In this document: positions 52,501-59,814 of the stretch, one piece after another | Layout of the letters: every line of letters begins with the position of its first letter | How positions within the stretch are numbered: position 1 is the first letter of the stretch | Source of the DNA: Actinomycetes bacterium | Lineage (GTDB): Bacteria > Actinomycetota > Acidimicrobiia > Acidimicrobiales > JAMCPL01 | DNA: 64,000 bases | NCBI GenBank assembly: GCA_021841005.1 | Contig: JAKBVZ010000023.1 | Span: 26,903 to 90,902, forward strand | Reading direction: 5' to 3' | Made by a program: the position numbers and the translations under genes | Notes under the pieces: model-generated | Seen by the model: only the letters and a program-made list of their open reading frames with translations | Told to the model about the DNA's origin: nothing | The model's database searches: none

Positions 52501-53040
52501 CTTAGGATAGGCTCCTCTTGATGCCTGTACGCTCGACGATCGAATCCACGAGCTGCTGAAAATCGTCATAACATTGCTGCACACTGGTCTGGCGCGCACC
52601 GATGGCGCCGTCCGAAGCACCCAGCAAGAACATAGGCTTGCGTACTTCCATGGCCATGGGCATCAGGCTGCGGTAGTGTTTGATGAGCTTAATCTGCTCG
52701 GGATCGGGATCGGGATCGGGTATCTCCTGGACCGTGGGCCCTCTCTGTCAGACTGGTTGTTGTGTCCTAATGTATGAATTAGAGGGCATGACAGGGGTAT
52801 GAAATGAATAAGTATCCAGCAAAAGTAAAAGCTGAGATTCTCGCCATGCCTCGCGCAAGCACTTGTTTTACGACGAAGCACGCCGGGTAACTGCGGAGAA
52901 CCTAGCCCAATCCGATTGGGTTAATATGGTGCTCGGCTGCCTACGGATAGGTTGCTGCCAGTTGCTACATCCAGGATCACATCTATGCAGGTCGGGTAGG
53001 GACAATCCATCATTCCGGAGGTGGTTGTTACTCCTCGAGT
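52500..53040. other. Unassigned decayed stretch with GATCGG repeat
   Basis: About 540 bp with no recognisable intact gene. A short tandem run (GGGATC three times, near 52702-52722) is present. A forward frame at 52574-52777 reads LLHTGLARTDGAVRSTQQEHRLAYFHGHGHQAAVVFDELNLLG; it looks protein-like, but I cannot name it. A second forward frame at 52863-53045 is likewise unrecognised. Confidence 0.35.
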
Positions 53041-53042
53041 GG

Positions 53043-53071
53043 TGACATATGTCACATATGTGACATATGTG
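53043..53071 (+). promoter_or_regulatory. Triple ACATATGT operator-like array
   Basis: GACATATGTCACATATGTGA+CATATGTG contains the 8-bp palindrome ACATATGT three times at an exact 9-bp period (53045-53052, 53054-53061, 53063-53070). It lies 14 bp before the ATG of a truncated XRE-type regulator gene, just where an autoregulated antitoxin promoter would be. Confidence 0.6.
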
Positions 53072-53084
53072 GTACAGTAGTGCC

Positions 53085-53144
53085 ATGGAGAGCGCTGCTT
53101 CGATAATTCGATCTGCCAGGCAGCGACTTGGGTGGACATACTGA
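53085..53144 (+). pseudogene. Truncated start of an XRE/HTH regulator gene (antitoxin type)
   Basis: ATG 53085 opens MESAASIIRSARQRLGWTY and stops after 19 residues. The opening matches XRE antitoxins, which continue LGWTQxELAxRAGVS. The remainder is deleted or out of frame; a later forward frame (QFAQWEAIESMDTLAFFR to the stop at about 53279) may be its tail or another fragment. Too short for the ORF track. Confidence 0.5.
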
Positions 53145-53446
53145 CGGTAATTCAGCATCCTGATCTCGATGTCCGGCAAGTGGATCACTGGGTTGAGATG
53201 GTCTGTGGAAAGAACAGCCGGCAATTTGCGCAGTGGGAGGCGATCGAGTCGATGGACACCCTAGCGTTCTTCCGGTAGGGCTTCCCGAATGGTGCCTACG
53301 TGTCCACCCAAAGTGGATGCGGGCGTGTAAGCCACCCAGTGGAGCGCGACGAGCCTGCTCAATACGTCGCCATTCTCAGCCAGAAGCACTTCGGTGTTCT
53401 CGCCGCGGGTAACAGCTACCGCCACATTACCTACCCAGGAATTCAT

Positions 53447-54862
53447 CTACAGGCGTTTCCCATCGCAGAGAGCGCGCAATCTCTCGAGGCCGACTGGCTG
53501 CAACATTTCGATGACCGCGTATATCATCTTGTCCGGCCCGACCACCCGGTTGAGCGCTTTGGCTCCAGCCCCCCGGTCAGGAGCATCGGTGGTAAGCAAC
53601 ACCAGAGGCGTCTTTCCAACCTCACGGAGAACCGCTGCCTTGCCAAGTGCTTTCCACAGTGTGTCCGTTCGCTTCAAGCCAGCTCGATGGCTGGTGAAAC
53701 TCCCAGTCACATCGAAGAACCACAGCCCTCCCTTGTTGTCACGGGCGGTGAAGTTGACCTCGACCCCCCCGGGTTGACGTTGGTCTTTCTGGATGTCTGT
53801 GAAACCGGCAGCCTCGATGACCGACCGGGCGATCTCCTTGGCGGCTCGACCCTCGCGCACCGCTCGGGCCTGGAAGTCCTCGTCCTCATCCGCAGGCGCC
53901 GGTACCGCGGGCAAGGTCACCTTCAACGCCGGCGTCGCTGTGGGGCGCAAAAGACGTTGTCGTTCGGTCTCCACCCGTTTCTCGGCCAACTCAATGTACG
54001 AGCGGTCAAGGTCGTAGCCCGCAAAATGCCGTTCCGCCCGCACCGCTGCCACTGCTGTGGTCCCCGATCCAACAAAGGGATCGAGAACCAGGTCGCCTCG
54101 ATAAGTGTACAGCTCGATCAGGCGTGCCGGAAGCTCGATCGGAAAAGGAGCCGGATGGCCGACCCTGGTAGCGCTCTCTGGCGGGATCTCCCACATATCC
54201 AATGTGTTCTCCATGAAGTCGTCACGGGTCATGGACGCCTCTGAAGGCAGCTCCTGGTAGGCCCTCTCTCTCGCCGAGAGAGCCCGGTCGAATCTGCCTT
54301 TGCTGGCCACGATGATCCGCTCGGTCAGATCTCGAAGCACCGGGTTACCTGGTCGCTGAAAGCTGCCCCAGGCGCATGAACCCGATGATCCTCGCTGCTT
54401 AACCCAGATGATCTCACCGCGGAGCAGCAGCCGAAGATCATCCTGTAAAATCCCGATCACGTCTGCCGAAAGCGAGCGGTACGGACGCCGACCCAGGTTT
54501 GCCACGTTTACCGCTATGCGACCACCGGGCTCCAGCTTATGGACACACTGGGAGAAGACCTCGCGCAAAAGATCCAGATAATCGAGATACGTTGCAGGGA
54601 CGCCGCTCTCTCCAAGCGTCCTCTCATACTCCTTACCGGCAAAATATGGCGGTGAGGTCACAACCAAGGCAACCGACGAGTCCAGTATCTCGTCCATCTG
54701 GCGGGCGTCACCCACTATCAGCTTGTCGACCGCCCTATCGTCGGCCACCTCGGACTCGTCCGATAGATCTGGCGACGTGAACCGGCTGTAGAAACCGCTC
54801 GCGTCGTGGCTCTCTCGCTTTGACACCCCAAAGGCCGAGGTGGAAGTTGCTCGCTTTACCAT
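53447..54862 (-). CDS. DNA methyltransferase (N4/N6, class beta) with C-terminal extension
   Basis: A 471-residue site-specific DNA methyltransferase. The catalytic motif IV is VVTSPPYFAGKEY near residue 70, and the SAM-binding motif I is LDPFVGSGTTAVAAVRAERHFAGYDLDRSY near residue 260, so motif IV precedes motif I (class beta). TSPPY is compatible with N4-cytosine or N6-adenine methylation. After about residue 310 an extra 150-residue domain follows (GVEVNFTARDNKGGLWFFDVTGSFTSHRAGLKRTDTLWKALGKA), which looks like a folded alpha/beta domain and could be a nuclease-like or target-recognition domain. No separate restriction gene is visible, so it is either orphan or a fused restriction-modification protein. 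Start ATG 54862. Confidence 0.85.
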   Translation of the reverse strand: MVKRATSTSAFGVSKRESHDASGFYSRFTSPDLSDESEVADDRAVDKLIVGDARQMDEILDSSVALVVTSPPYFAGKEYERTLGESGVPATYLDYLDLLREVFSQCVHKLEPGGRIAVNVANLGRRPYRSLSADVIGILQDDLRLLLRGEIIWVKQRGSSGSCAWGSFQRPGNPVLRDLTERIIVASKGRFDRALSARERAYQELPSEASMTRDDFMENTLDMWEIPPESATRVGHPAPFPIELPARLIELYTYRGDLVLDPFVGSGTTAVAAVRAERHFAGYDLDRSYIELAEKRVETERQRLLRPTATPALKVTLPAVPAPADEDEDFQARAVREGRAAKEIARSVIEAAGFTDIQKDQRQPGGVEVNFTARDNKGGLWFFDVTGSFTSHRAGLKRTDTLWKALGKAAVLREVGKTPLVLLTTDAPDRGAGAKALNRVVGPDKMIYAVIEMLQPVGLERLRALCDGKRL

Positions 54863-54909
54863 GATACATTTTGTCGGGATAGTACAGAGACGACCATATC
54901 AGCACAATC

Positions 54910-55155
54910 TTACCAGCCAGGTGTAACACTTACGTGGATGGTCGGAAGTGCCATCAGAGCCGCGACCTTGCCCGGCGGTGCAGTTTTCTGATATAGCCGT
55001 TGACAGTTTTTGGGCCGGCTTTTACCGAACAGCAGCTCTTTGATCTGGTTATCATCGAGCCCGTCATCTGCAGGCCAGCTGATTCCAGCCTCCTCGGCAC
55101 GCAACAGGTAGAAAGAGACGGTTGGACGAGACACGTTCAGGGTTGCCTCTTAACC
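54910..55155 (-). pseudogene. IS21-family istA transposase fragment (N-terminal)
   Basis: The reverse strand reads EATLNVSRPTVSFYLLRAEEAGISWPADDGLDDNQIKELLFGK. This fits the IstA helix-turn-helix region (ARxLxVSRxTVxxYLxRAxxAGLSWPLPxGLDDxxLExLLF). The frame ends in unrelated sequence at 54910. The catalytic domain and istB are missing. Confidence 0.8.
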
Positions 55156-55337
55156 GGCTAATGTTGCCGGACTCCCTGGTGGGAGGGGTATCACGAAATG
55201 GAGATTCTTGGGAATTCTCCGCTTTCGATGGTACGTTAGTGTTACACTTGTACCCATGGATGCTGATGAGCTCTCAGTAGAGAAAGTCTGCCATTCCCAC
55301 CAAGTGTCGGATCGCCCAGTAGGTCTCCAGTTAGGAG

Positions 55338-55406
55338 GGTGGCAGAAAACTATAGGAATCGGTGGCAGAAAACTATAGGAATCGGTGGCAGAAAACCGTA
55401 ATAGCC
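55338..55406 (+). repeat. 23-bp tandem repeat, possible IS21-type terminal repeats
   Basis: GGTGGCAGAAAACTATAGGA+ATC occurs perfectly at 55338-55360 and 55361-55383, with a partial third copy (GGTGGCAGAAAACcg) from 55384. IS21 elements carry several short repeats at each end, and an istA fragment lies 200 bp away in the right orientation. The link is inference. Confidence 0.6.
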
Positions 55407-55458
55407 GTCACCCAGTTGACAGACGTTGCCCTTACCCACAGTGCAGATTCTGGTCTGT

Positions 55459-55715
55459 TTATCCGAATAGCTCCTCCTCGATCTGAGATCTCGGTACTCC
55501 GAGATGGTGTGCCACGCCCGTAAGGATTGCAGCTAGCGTTCCGACGCGAAGCGGGCTGCCAGCAGGCAATGTGAGGAAATGTTCACCGCCTAAATCGCTA
55601 CGTAGCCGTAGATGACTGCCAGTCTGTCGGAGAATTCTGCGCCATAGTGGCGGTACAGCAGAGCGGCAAGCTGCCTGCCGCCCAGGTCTCGAGGCGGCAC
55701 GTCATTCCATGACAT
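55459..55715 (-). pseudogene. hicA: HicA-type toxin gene with a frameshift
   Basis: The reverse strand starts MSWNDVPPRDLGGRQLAALLYRHYG (ATG at 55715). After a frameshift near 55645 it continues WRRILRQTGSHLRLRSDLGGEHFLTLPAGSPLRVGTLAAILTGVAHHLGVPRSQIEEELFG to a stop at 55459. This is the HicA mRNA-interferase layout: Gly-x-x-Leu-x-x-Leu at the start, the catalytic GSHxR, then the lTxP...GTLxxIL strand and helix. No hicB antitoxin remains. Its 5' end overlaps the tRNA-like fragment on the other strand. Confidence 0.75.
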
Positions 55716-55730
55716 CGGATGGAATGCTCT

Positions 55731-55779
55731 GGACCGTCTCCTAAACCGTGTGTCGCAGGTTCTAATCCTGCCGGGGGCG
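55731..55779 (+). tRNA. tRNA-Arg(CCT) 3' fragment or degenerate tRNA, possible attachment site
   Basis: The forward strand has an anticodon arm ACCGT-CTCCTAA-ACCGT (one mismatch, anticodon CCT), variable loop, a perfect T arm GCAGG-TTCTAAT-CCTGC, and the acceptor 3' strand CGGGGGC with discriminator G. The expected 5' acceptor GCCCCCG is absent; upstream bases only loosely resemble a D arm (CATCGGATGGA). A tRNA 3' half without its 5' half is the usual footprint of integrase attachment. It is not a functional tRNA. The track ORF with GRIRTCDTRFRRR is just its antisense translation. Confidence 0.65.
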
Positions 55780-56081
55780 CAAGACAATAGCAGGTGGCGA
55801 TCACATATGCTTGGCTGGCATCGTGCGAGGGCATTTAGAGCCCTGAAGTTACTGGTAATATGTTCAGATGCTACGCGACTGCTCTTAAGCAATATGGAGA
55901 GTGTCGGTATGTCTACGGGCATTCCGGCTTGTAAACCAAGCGCGGAGCAACCACGACCGACCCAGAACGGAGGCTCTTTGTATATCTGGTATTTGCCGTA
56001 GTAACGCATCACTGCATCCTCATCTCTCCTGCCTAAGGTGGCAACCATGCCCTTATTATACGCCTCTGGCGCGAAGCGCCC
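55780..56081. other. Unassigned 300-bp stretch after the tRNA fragment
   Basis: No gene or RNA that I can support. It lies between the tRNA-like fragment and the start of duplicated segment A. Confidence 0.3.
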
Positions 56082-56945
56082 AAATTAACGTGGCTCTACG
56101 GCGATTGTATGGGGAAGTTCTGAGCAGGTTCGGTCAATGGAAGCGCAACCGACCGATGCGAAACGCCCAAGAGAATAGGTTATGCTGTCGCAGAGAGACC
56201 TAGGCGGTCCTTGGCGACGACCATCTCGCCCTTGAGTTCCCCTACGTCTTCCCTGAGCTTGCCTATGTCCGTCACCACCTGATCCATCCTGGCGTTTTGC
56301 TGGTCCATCTTGATTTCCAGGCGGTCCATCCTGGTTTCCAGCTTGCCTATCTGCTGCTCCATCTTGGTTTCCAGCTTGCCTATCTGCTGCTCCATCTTGG
56401 TTTCCAGCTTGCCTATCTGCTGCTCCATCTTGGTTTCCAGCTTGCCTATCTGCTGCTCCATCTTGGTTTCCAGCTTGCCTATCTGCTGCTCCATCTTGGT
56501 TTCCATGCGGATGAGGAGCGTCACCGTAACAGTCAGCAAGGCTACGAACATCCCTAGTACCGGTCCTAGAATTGTCCATAACTGCGCTGTGGTCATAATG
56601 TAATTATAGCTGGTAGTACCTTGGTTGTCCAGTTATGACGCTTCCGGTGGATAACCCTGCACCGCTTTAATATCCAGTATGCCAGTACGAGCATATTTTG
56701 TCTCGTCGATGCTGAATGATGATGCCGGCTCATGATGGTTTTGCGTACAAGATGTAATCAACCGAGTAATACGTTCCGAGGCGGCCGCTAGCCCAACTTA
56801 TCGCGCTGATGACCGCAACGCCCCTGGTAGCGGTCTTGTAGGGTCTTAATTTGGCTCCCTTCAACCTTGCAACTATTCGGTGATTTCTCTTGGTGGTGTC
56901 CTTCACCTTCAAGGTGTCGTAGATCTCCTTGTGGCACGCTTCGGG
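56082..56945. repeat. Duplicated segment, copy A (864 bp)
   Basis: Nearly identical to 58722-59485 in the same orientation. It starts at AAATTAACGTGG and ends at CACGCTTCGGG in both. The 100-bp length difference is explained by three extra 33-bp units inside the coiled-coil gene. No terminal inverted repeats or transposase are seen. Confidence 0.9.
56180..56596 (-). CDS. Membrane-anchored hendecad coiled-coil protein, copy A
   Basis: A 138-residue protein with an N-terminal membrane helix (LWTILGPVLGMFVALLTVTVTLLI). A long coiled coil follows, built from five exact 11-residue units KMEQQIGKLET (33-bp DNA repeat at 56343-56507), then two diverged units and a charged tail (GKLREDVGELKGEMVVAKDRLG). 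Eleven-residue periodicity gives a slightly right-handed or straight coil. No enzymatic domain. The function is unknown; such proteins may act as membrane-bound tethers. Start ATG 56596, and a paralogue lies at 58819-59136. Confidence 0.65.
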   Translation of the reverse strand: MTTAQLWTILGPVLGMFVALLTVTVTLLIRMETKMEQQIGKLETKMEQQIGKLETKMEQQIGKLETKMEQQIGKLETKMEQQIGKLETRMDRLEIKMDQQNARMDQVVTDIGKLREDVGELKGEMVVAKDRLGLSATA

Positions 56946-56978
56946 AGTGGAGGAGACCCGCAAGCACGGCCTTTTCAT
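56730..56978 (-). CDS. Small basic ORF upstream of coiled-coil gene, copy A
   Basis: An 82-residue frame ending VKDTTKRNHRIVARLKGAKL...SWASGRLGTYYSVDYILYAKPS. The last ~59 residues are shared with the frame in copy B (59270-59452) with one visible change, while the first part lies outside the duplication. Not recognised. It could be a DNA- or RNA-binding peptide or a chance frame kept by the recent duplication. Confidence 0.25.
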   Translation of the reverse strand: MKRPCLRVSSTPEACHKEIYDTLKVKDTTKRNHRIVARLKGAKLRPYKTATRGVAVISAISWASGRLGTYYSVDYILYAKPS

Positions 56979-57165
56979 AGTCGGGAATACAGGGCTACGG
57001 CCTGCGGTGTTGGAACTGGATTGGCGCGGCTCACTGCCGTTATAGATGTGTAGTGGATGAGAGATACGTGGTTCACATGGTTTTGGGGCCTTCCAGATCG
57101 CAGCTGAAACCCGCCAACTTGCCCGTCAGCCCGACATTATTCTCGACCTACTCGGCATCCCGCCC

Positions 57166-57741
57166 CTACTTTGCAAATGACCCTGCCACGCCTTCTGCGA
57201 GGATCTGCTTCTCGTTGTGTGCTACAAGCGCTTGGTGCCAGTTGTCCAGCACGTCCCACGCTTGCGCCCAGTGTTCTATGTAAGCATGATCAAGGTTGGG
57301 CTGAGCGGCCAGTATTGCGGCTACGTCATCCCGGTCCTGCGGCCTCCATGCCATCAGCTTGTAGACGATGATATCCTCGGGCGAGGCGACATTGTCCATG
57401 TGGCGCTCCAGCACGCTCTTCTCGAAGTCTGTGTGCGCCCCGTAGATGTCGAAGTGCATGCCATCAGGAGTGGTGCCTTGGAGCAGGTAGGGTGTGCCAT
57501 CTCGTTCCCGCAACACCCGGAATGTGAACGCGTTGTCTTCAAGCACGTCCATCAGTTCGGAGAGCCGGTCAGCAACGAAGTCGAGGTCAACGGTTGCACG
57601 AGGCTCTAAGCGATATTGCCGAGCACCCATACCTCCGATGACGGCCCATTGAAGACCCAGCTGGCTGAGAATCCGTCCAAACTCATCCAGCCATTGCTCT
57701 GGATGCTCGTAGTATGGTTTAGGACTCAATTGGCTGGTCAA
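57166..57741 (-). CDS. Nucleotidyltransferase-fold protein (AbiEii/DUF6036-like), probable toxin of a two-gene module
   Basis: A 191-residue protein with a nucleotidyltransferase core: QWAVIGGMGARQYRLEPRATVDLDFVAD gives the GG...R...DxD pattern of the Pol-beta-like fold, followed by MHFDIYGAHTDFE, which supplies a third acidic residue, and SPEDIIVYKLMAWRPQDRDDVAAIL, the typical C-terminal helix. AbiEii-type proteins are toxins that modify tRNA or other targets. It overlaps the small upstream gene by 23 bp on the same strand, as in type IV/II toxin-antitoxin operons. It lies between the two copies of the duplicated segment. The stop is at 57166; start ATG 57741. Confidence 0.75.
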   Translation of the reverse strand: MTSQLSPKPYYEHPEQWLDEFGRILSQLGLQWAVIGGMGARQYRLEPRATVDLDFVADRLSELMDVLEDNAFTFRVLRERDGTPYLLQGTTPDGMHFDIYGAHTDFEKSVLERHMDNVASPEDIIVYKLMAWRPQDRDDVAAILAAQPNLDHAYIEHWAQAWDVLDNWHQALVAHNEKQILAEGVAGSFAK

Positions 57742-57955
57742 AGATACGGTAGCGGGCCTTCGGAGGGGCCTTGGGCCCGCTACTTACGTATTCAGGATGC
57801 TCAGCCTGCCACTTCGCCATTTCTCTGACAAGGCGCTCACTGAACCCAGGTATGATCTTTACCGGTTCGCGCCAATCATTCTTTGCCGCCTCGTCCCACA
57901 GCCGCTTGATCTCCCTGTAGCGCTCCCTCGAGGTCTCTGGCTTTGTATTGCTCAT
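57719..57955 (-). CDS. Small partner protein of the nucleotidyltransferase (candidate antitoxin)
   Basis: A 78-79 residue hydrophilic protein (MSNTKPETSRERYREIKRLWDEAAKNDWREPVKIIPGFSERLVREMAKWQAEHPEY). The track start is GTG 57958; ATG 57955 is equally good. It overlaps the nucleotidyltransferase start by 23 bp and is preceded by a 12-bp palindrome next to a TATAGA -10. Its size, charge and order suggest an antitoxin. No family recognised. Confidence 0.6.
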   Translation of the reverse strand: MSNTKPETSRERYREIKRLWDEAAKNDWREPVKIIPGFSERLVREMAKWQAEHPEYVSSGPKAPPKARYRIFDQPIES

Positions 57956-57970
57956 CACCTTGATTCTATA

Positions 57971-57982
57971 CCATCGCGATGG
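57971..57982. promoter_or_regulatory. 12-bp palindrome, candidate operator of the nucleotidyltransferase module
   Basis: CCATCGCGATGG is a perfect palindrome 13-24 bp upstream of the small gene. On the leftward strand it abuts GGTATAGAAT, a good -10, so a bound antitoxin would block the promoter. Confidence 0.5.
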
Positions 57983-58199
57983 TGATGGTCACAATAGGGC
58001 GGCAGGTTCAGGAGCACCTAATCTGCTACCGAAAATACTGCGACGCTGTGTTCCTTGCGTGATCAGGTACCTTCCTGCTAAGAAGCAGTAGCCGGGGTCC
58101 ACTTGCGAGAAAACTGCTGCAGCCACAGCACCCGACTCCGTCGCCAGCTCTGCCGGCTAGTAAGACTATGGGGTAGTTTCGATTGTGAGCATAATAGAG
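57983..58199. other. Unassigned stretch before IS3 remnant
   Basis: About 215 bp with no feature I can support; probably the decayed front part of the IS3 element. Confidence 0.3.
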
Positions 58200-58490
58200 G
58201 GGTCATCCGCTTGATGTCTGACTCGTGTTTCGACTGGCCAGAGTGCCTTGGTATTGATCAATGCGCCGGCCGAGAGTTTCTGGTCATCGTTGAAACGAGA
58301 GCTTGCTGACCGTGCTCACTACTCCACCAAAGATGAAGCGAGACTCGCGATATTCGAGTGGATAAATTGGTACAATATAGAACGTCTTCACAGCTCCTTG
58401 ACTATATGCCACCCGAAGAGCTCGAGAAGTCGTGGTACGATCAGAAGGTAGGATAGAAATGTGTCCTGTTTATGGGGGGAACTCCATACC
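58200..58490 (+). pseudogene. IS3-family orfB C-terminal remnant with right end
   Basis: The frame at 58248-58451 reads INAPAESFWSSLKRELADRAHYSTKDEARLAIFEWINWYNIERLHSSL, the C-terminal catalytic Glu region of IS3 orfB (NAxAESFWxxLKREL...FEWINWYNRxRLHSSLGY). A frameshift near 58405 moves the ending to YMPPEELEKSWYDQK. It is followed at 58460 by TGTCCTGTTTATGGGGGG, which resembles an IS3 terminal inverted repeat. The N-terminal DDE part is lost. Confidence 0.8.
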
Positions 58491-58721
58491 AGGATTATCC
58501 CAAATCGAGATCGAGTCTCATTCCACAGGATCGGGCGGGAGCAGTATGTTCACATCGCAGACGTTCCGAGCAAAATGGAGTTCACAAGAAATCCGATCCC
58601 TACCGGATGGTCATGGCCTTGTGTTCTACCGGCGGTTGAAGCCGGTGGAGCTGAAACTGCTGCCCTGGTGGGAACGGGAGCAAAAAAAGTAGATTGTGGC
58701 AGGTATAATTCTATACCGGAA
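58491..58721. other. Unassigned stretch before duplicated segment B
   Basis: Two overlapping track ORFs (58432-58692, 58461-58763) cross it. The first reads TFRAKWSSQEIRSLPDGHGLVFYRRLKPVELKLLPWWEREQKK and might be a fragment, but I do not recognise it. Confidence 0.3.
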
Positions 58722-58818
58722 AAATTAACGTGGTTCTACGGCGATTGTGGGGGCAGGTTCTGAGCAGGTTTAGTCAATGGAACACAACCGGCCGATGCGA
58801 AACGCCCAAGCGAATAGG

Positions 58819-59136
58819 TTATGCTGTCGCAGAGAGACCTAGGCGGTCCTTGGCGACGACCATCTCGCCCTTGAGTTCCCCTACGTCTTCCCTGAGCTTG
58901 CCTATGTCCGTCACCACCTGATCCATCCTGGCGTTCTGCTGCTCCATCTTGGTTTCCAGCTTGCCTATTTGCTGCTCCATCCTGGTTTCCAGGTGGTCCA
59001 TCTTGGTTTCCAGCTTGCCTATCTGCTGGTCCATCCTGGTTTCCATGCGAATGAGGAGCGTCACCGTAACAGTCAACGAGGCTACGAACATCCCTAGTAC
59101 CGGTCCTAGAATTGTCCATAACTGCGCCGTAGTCAT
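58819..59136 (-). CDS. Membrane-anchored hendecad coiled-coil protein, copy B
   Basis: A 105-residue paralogue of 56180-56596. The membrane helix (MFVASLTVTVTLLIRMETRM) and charged tail are the same, but the coiled coil is three 11-residue units shorter and the remaining units have diverged (RMDQQIGKLET, KMDHLET). The repeat number therefore changes while both ends are conserved, which argues for selection on the ends. Confidence 0.6.
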   Translation of the reverse strand: MTTAQLWTILGPVLGMFVASLTVTVTLLIRMETRMDQQIGKLETKMDHLETRMEQQIGKLETKMEQQNARMDQVVTDIGKLREDVGELKGEMVVAKDRLGLSATA

Positions 59137-59269
59137 AATGTAATCATAGCCGGTAGTACCTTGGTTGTCCAGCTATGACGCTTCCGGTGGATAACCCTGC
59201 ATCGCTTTAATATCCAGTATGCCAGTACGAGCATATTTTGTCTCGTCGATGTCGAATGATGATGCCGGC

Positions 59270-59452
59270 TCATGATGGTTTTGCGTACAAGATGTAATCA
59301 ACCGAGTAATACGTTCCGAGGCGGCCGCTAGCCCAACTTATCGCGCTGATGACCGCAACGCCCCTGGTAGCGGTCTTGTAGGGTCTTGATTTGGCTCCCT
59401 TCAACCTTGCAACTATTCGGTGATTTCTCTTGGTGGTGTCCTTCACCTTCAA
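59270..59452 (-). CDS. Small basic ORF, copy B
   Basis: A 60-residue frame nearly identical to the end of 56730-56978 (one visible change, Leu to Ser). It starts MKVKDTTKRNHRIV. No function assigned; the near identity may reflect only recent duplication. Confidence 0.25.
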   Translation of the reverse strand: MKVKDTTKRNHRIVARLKGAKSRPYKTATRGVAVISAISWASGRLGTYYSVDYILYAKPS

Positions 59453-59508
59453 GGTGTCGTAGATCTCCTTGTGACACGCTTCGGGTACCTGTCAGGTTGG
59501 TTGTCGCC

Positions 59509-59538
59509 TTGCATCTTGATACTACAAAGTATATACTT
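59509..59538 (+). promoter_or_regulatory. Promoter and operator of the relBE-like operon
   Basis: TTGCAT (59509-59514), a 17-bp spacer and TATACT (59532-59537) form a good sigma-70-type promoter. A 12-bp palindrome AAGTATATACTT (59527-59538) overlaps the -10, the expected place for antitoxin autorepression. The antitoxin ATG is at 59545, so the leader is very short or absent. Confidence 0.6.
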
Positions 59539-59544
59539 AGTGGT

Positions 59545-59814
59545 ATGAACACCGTAATAAGCATCAAAGTGGACAAAGACGTGAAGGAAGCTGCTCAGGA
59601 AGTGGCAAAAAGCGCCGGGCTGACATTGAGCAGCCTGGTGAACGCGTACTTGCGGCAGGTGGTTGCAACGCGACGCATTGAACTGTATGCTCCCGAGCCC
59701 ATGACTCCGCATTTGGAGAAACTTGTTGCAGAGGTGGAATTTGAACTCAATGCCGGCAAGGCAAGCAAACCTTTCGAGAATGTGGATGACTTCTTGGCAG
59801 ACCTCAAGCAATAG
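59545..59814 (+). CDS. RelB/DinJ-family antitoxin
   Basis: An 89-residue antitoxin. The N-terminal ribbon-helix-helix (MNTVISIKVDKDVKEAAQEVAKSAGLTLSSLVNAYLRQVV) matches the RelB/DinJ family, and the C-terminal tail (KPFENVDDFLADLK) is the toxin-neutralising part. The long track ORF (59386) starts inside the duplicated segment; ATG 59545 is the true start. The TAG stop overlaps the toxin GTG start (TAGTG). Confidence 0.92.
   Translation: MNTVISIKVDKDVKEAAQEVAKSAGLTLSSLVNAYLRQVVATRRIELYAPEPMTPHLEKLVAEVEFELNAGKASKPFENVDDFLADLKQ

Larger units (their letters stand above)
58722..59485. repeat. Duplicated segment, copy B (764 bp)
   Basis: Second copy of 56082-56945, same orientation. Its left end has more substitutions than its right 350 bp, which is almost identical to copy A. 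It lies directly upstream of the relBE-like operon, whose promoter starts 24 bp beyond its right end. Confidence 0.9.

Noticed and set aside
53300-54244. 314-aa forward ORF opposite the methyltransferase
   Set aside because: Antisense of the DNA methyltransferase, whose TSPPY and DPFVGSGTT motifs decide the coding strand.
55590-56048. 152-aa reverse ORF containing GRIRTCDTRFRRR
   Set aside because: This peptide is the well-known false translation of a tRNA T arm and acceptor on the opposite strand; the DNA is the tRNA-Arg fragment plus part of hicA.
56297-56603. Forward ORFs of LLHLGFQLAYL and SSLPICCSILV repeats
   Set aside because: Antisense frames of the coiled-coil 33-bp repeat; the reverse-strand product with a membrane helix and hendecads is the sensible reading.
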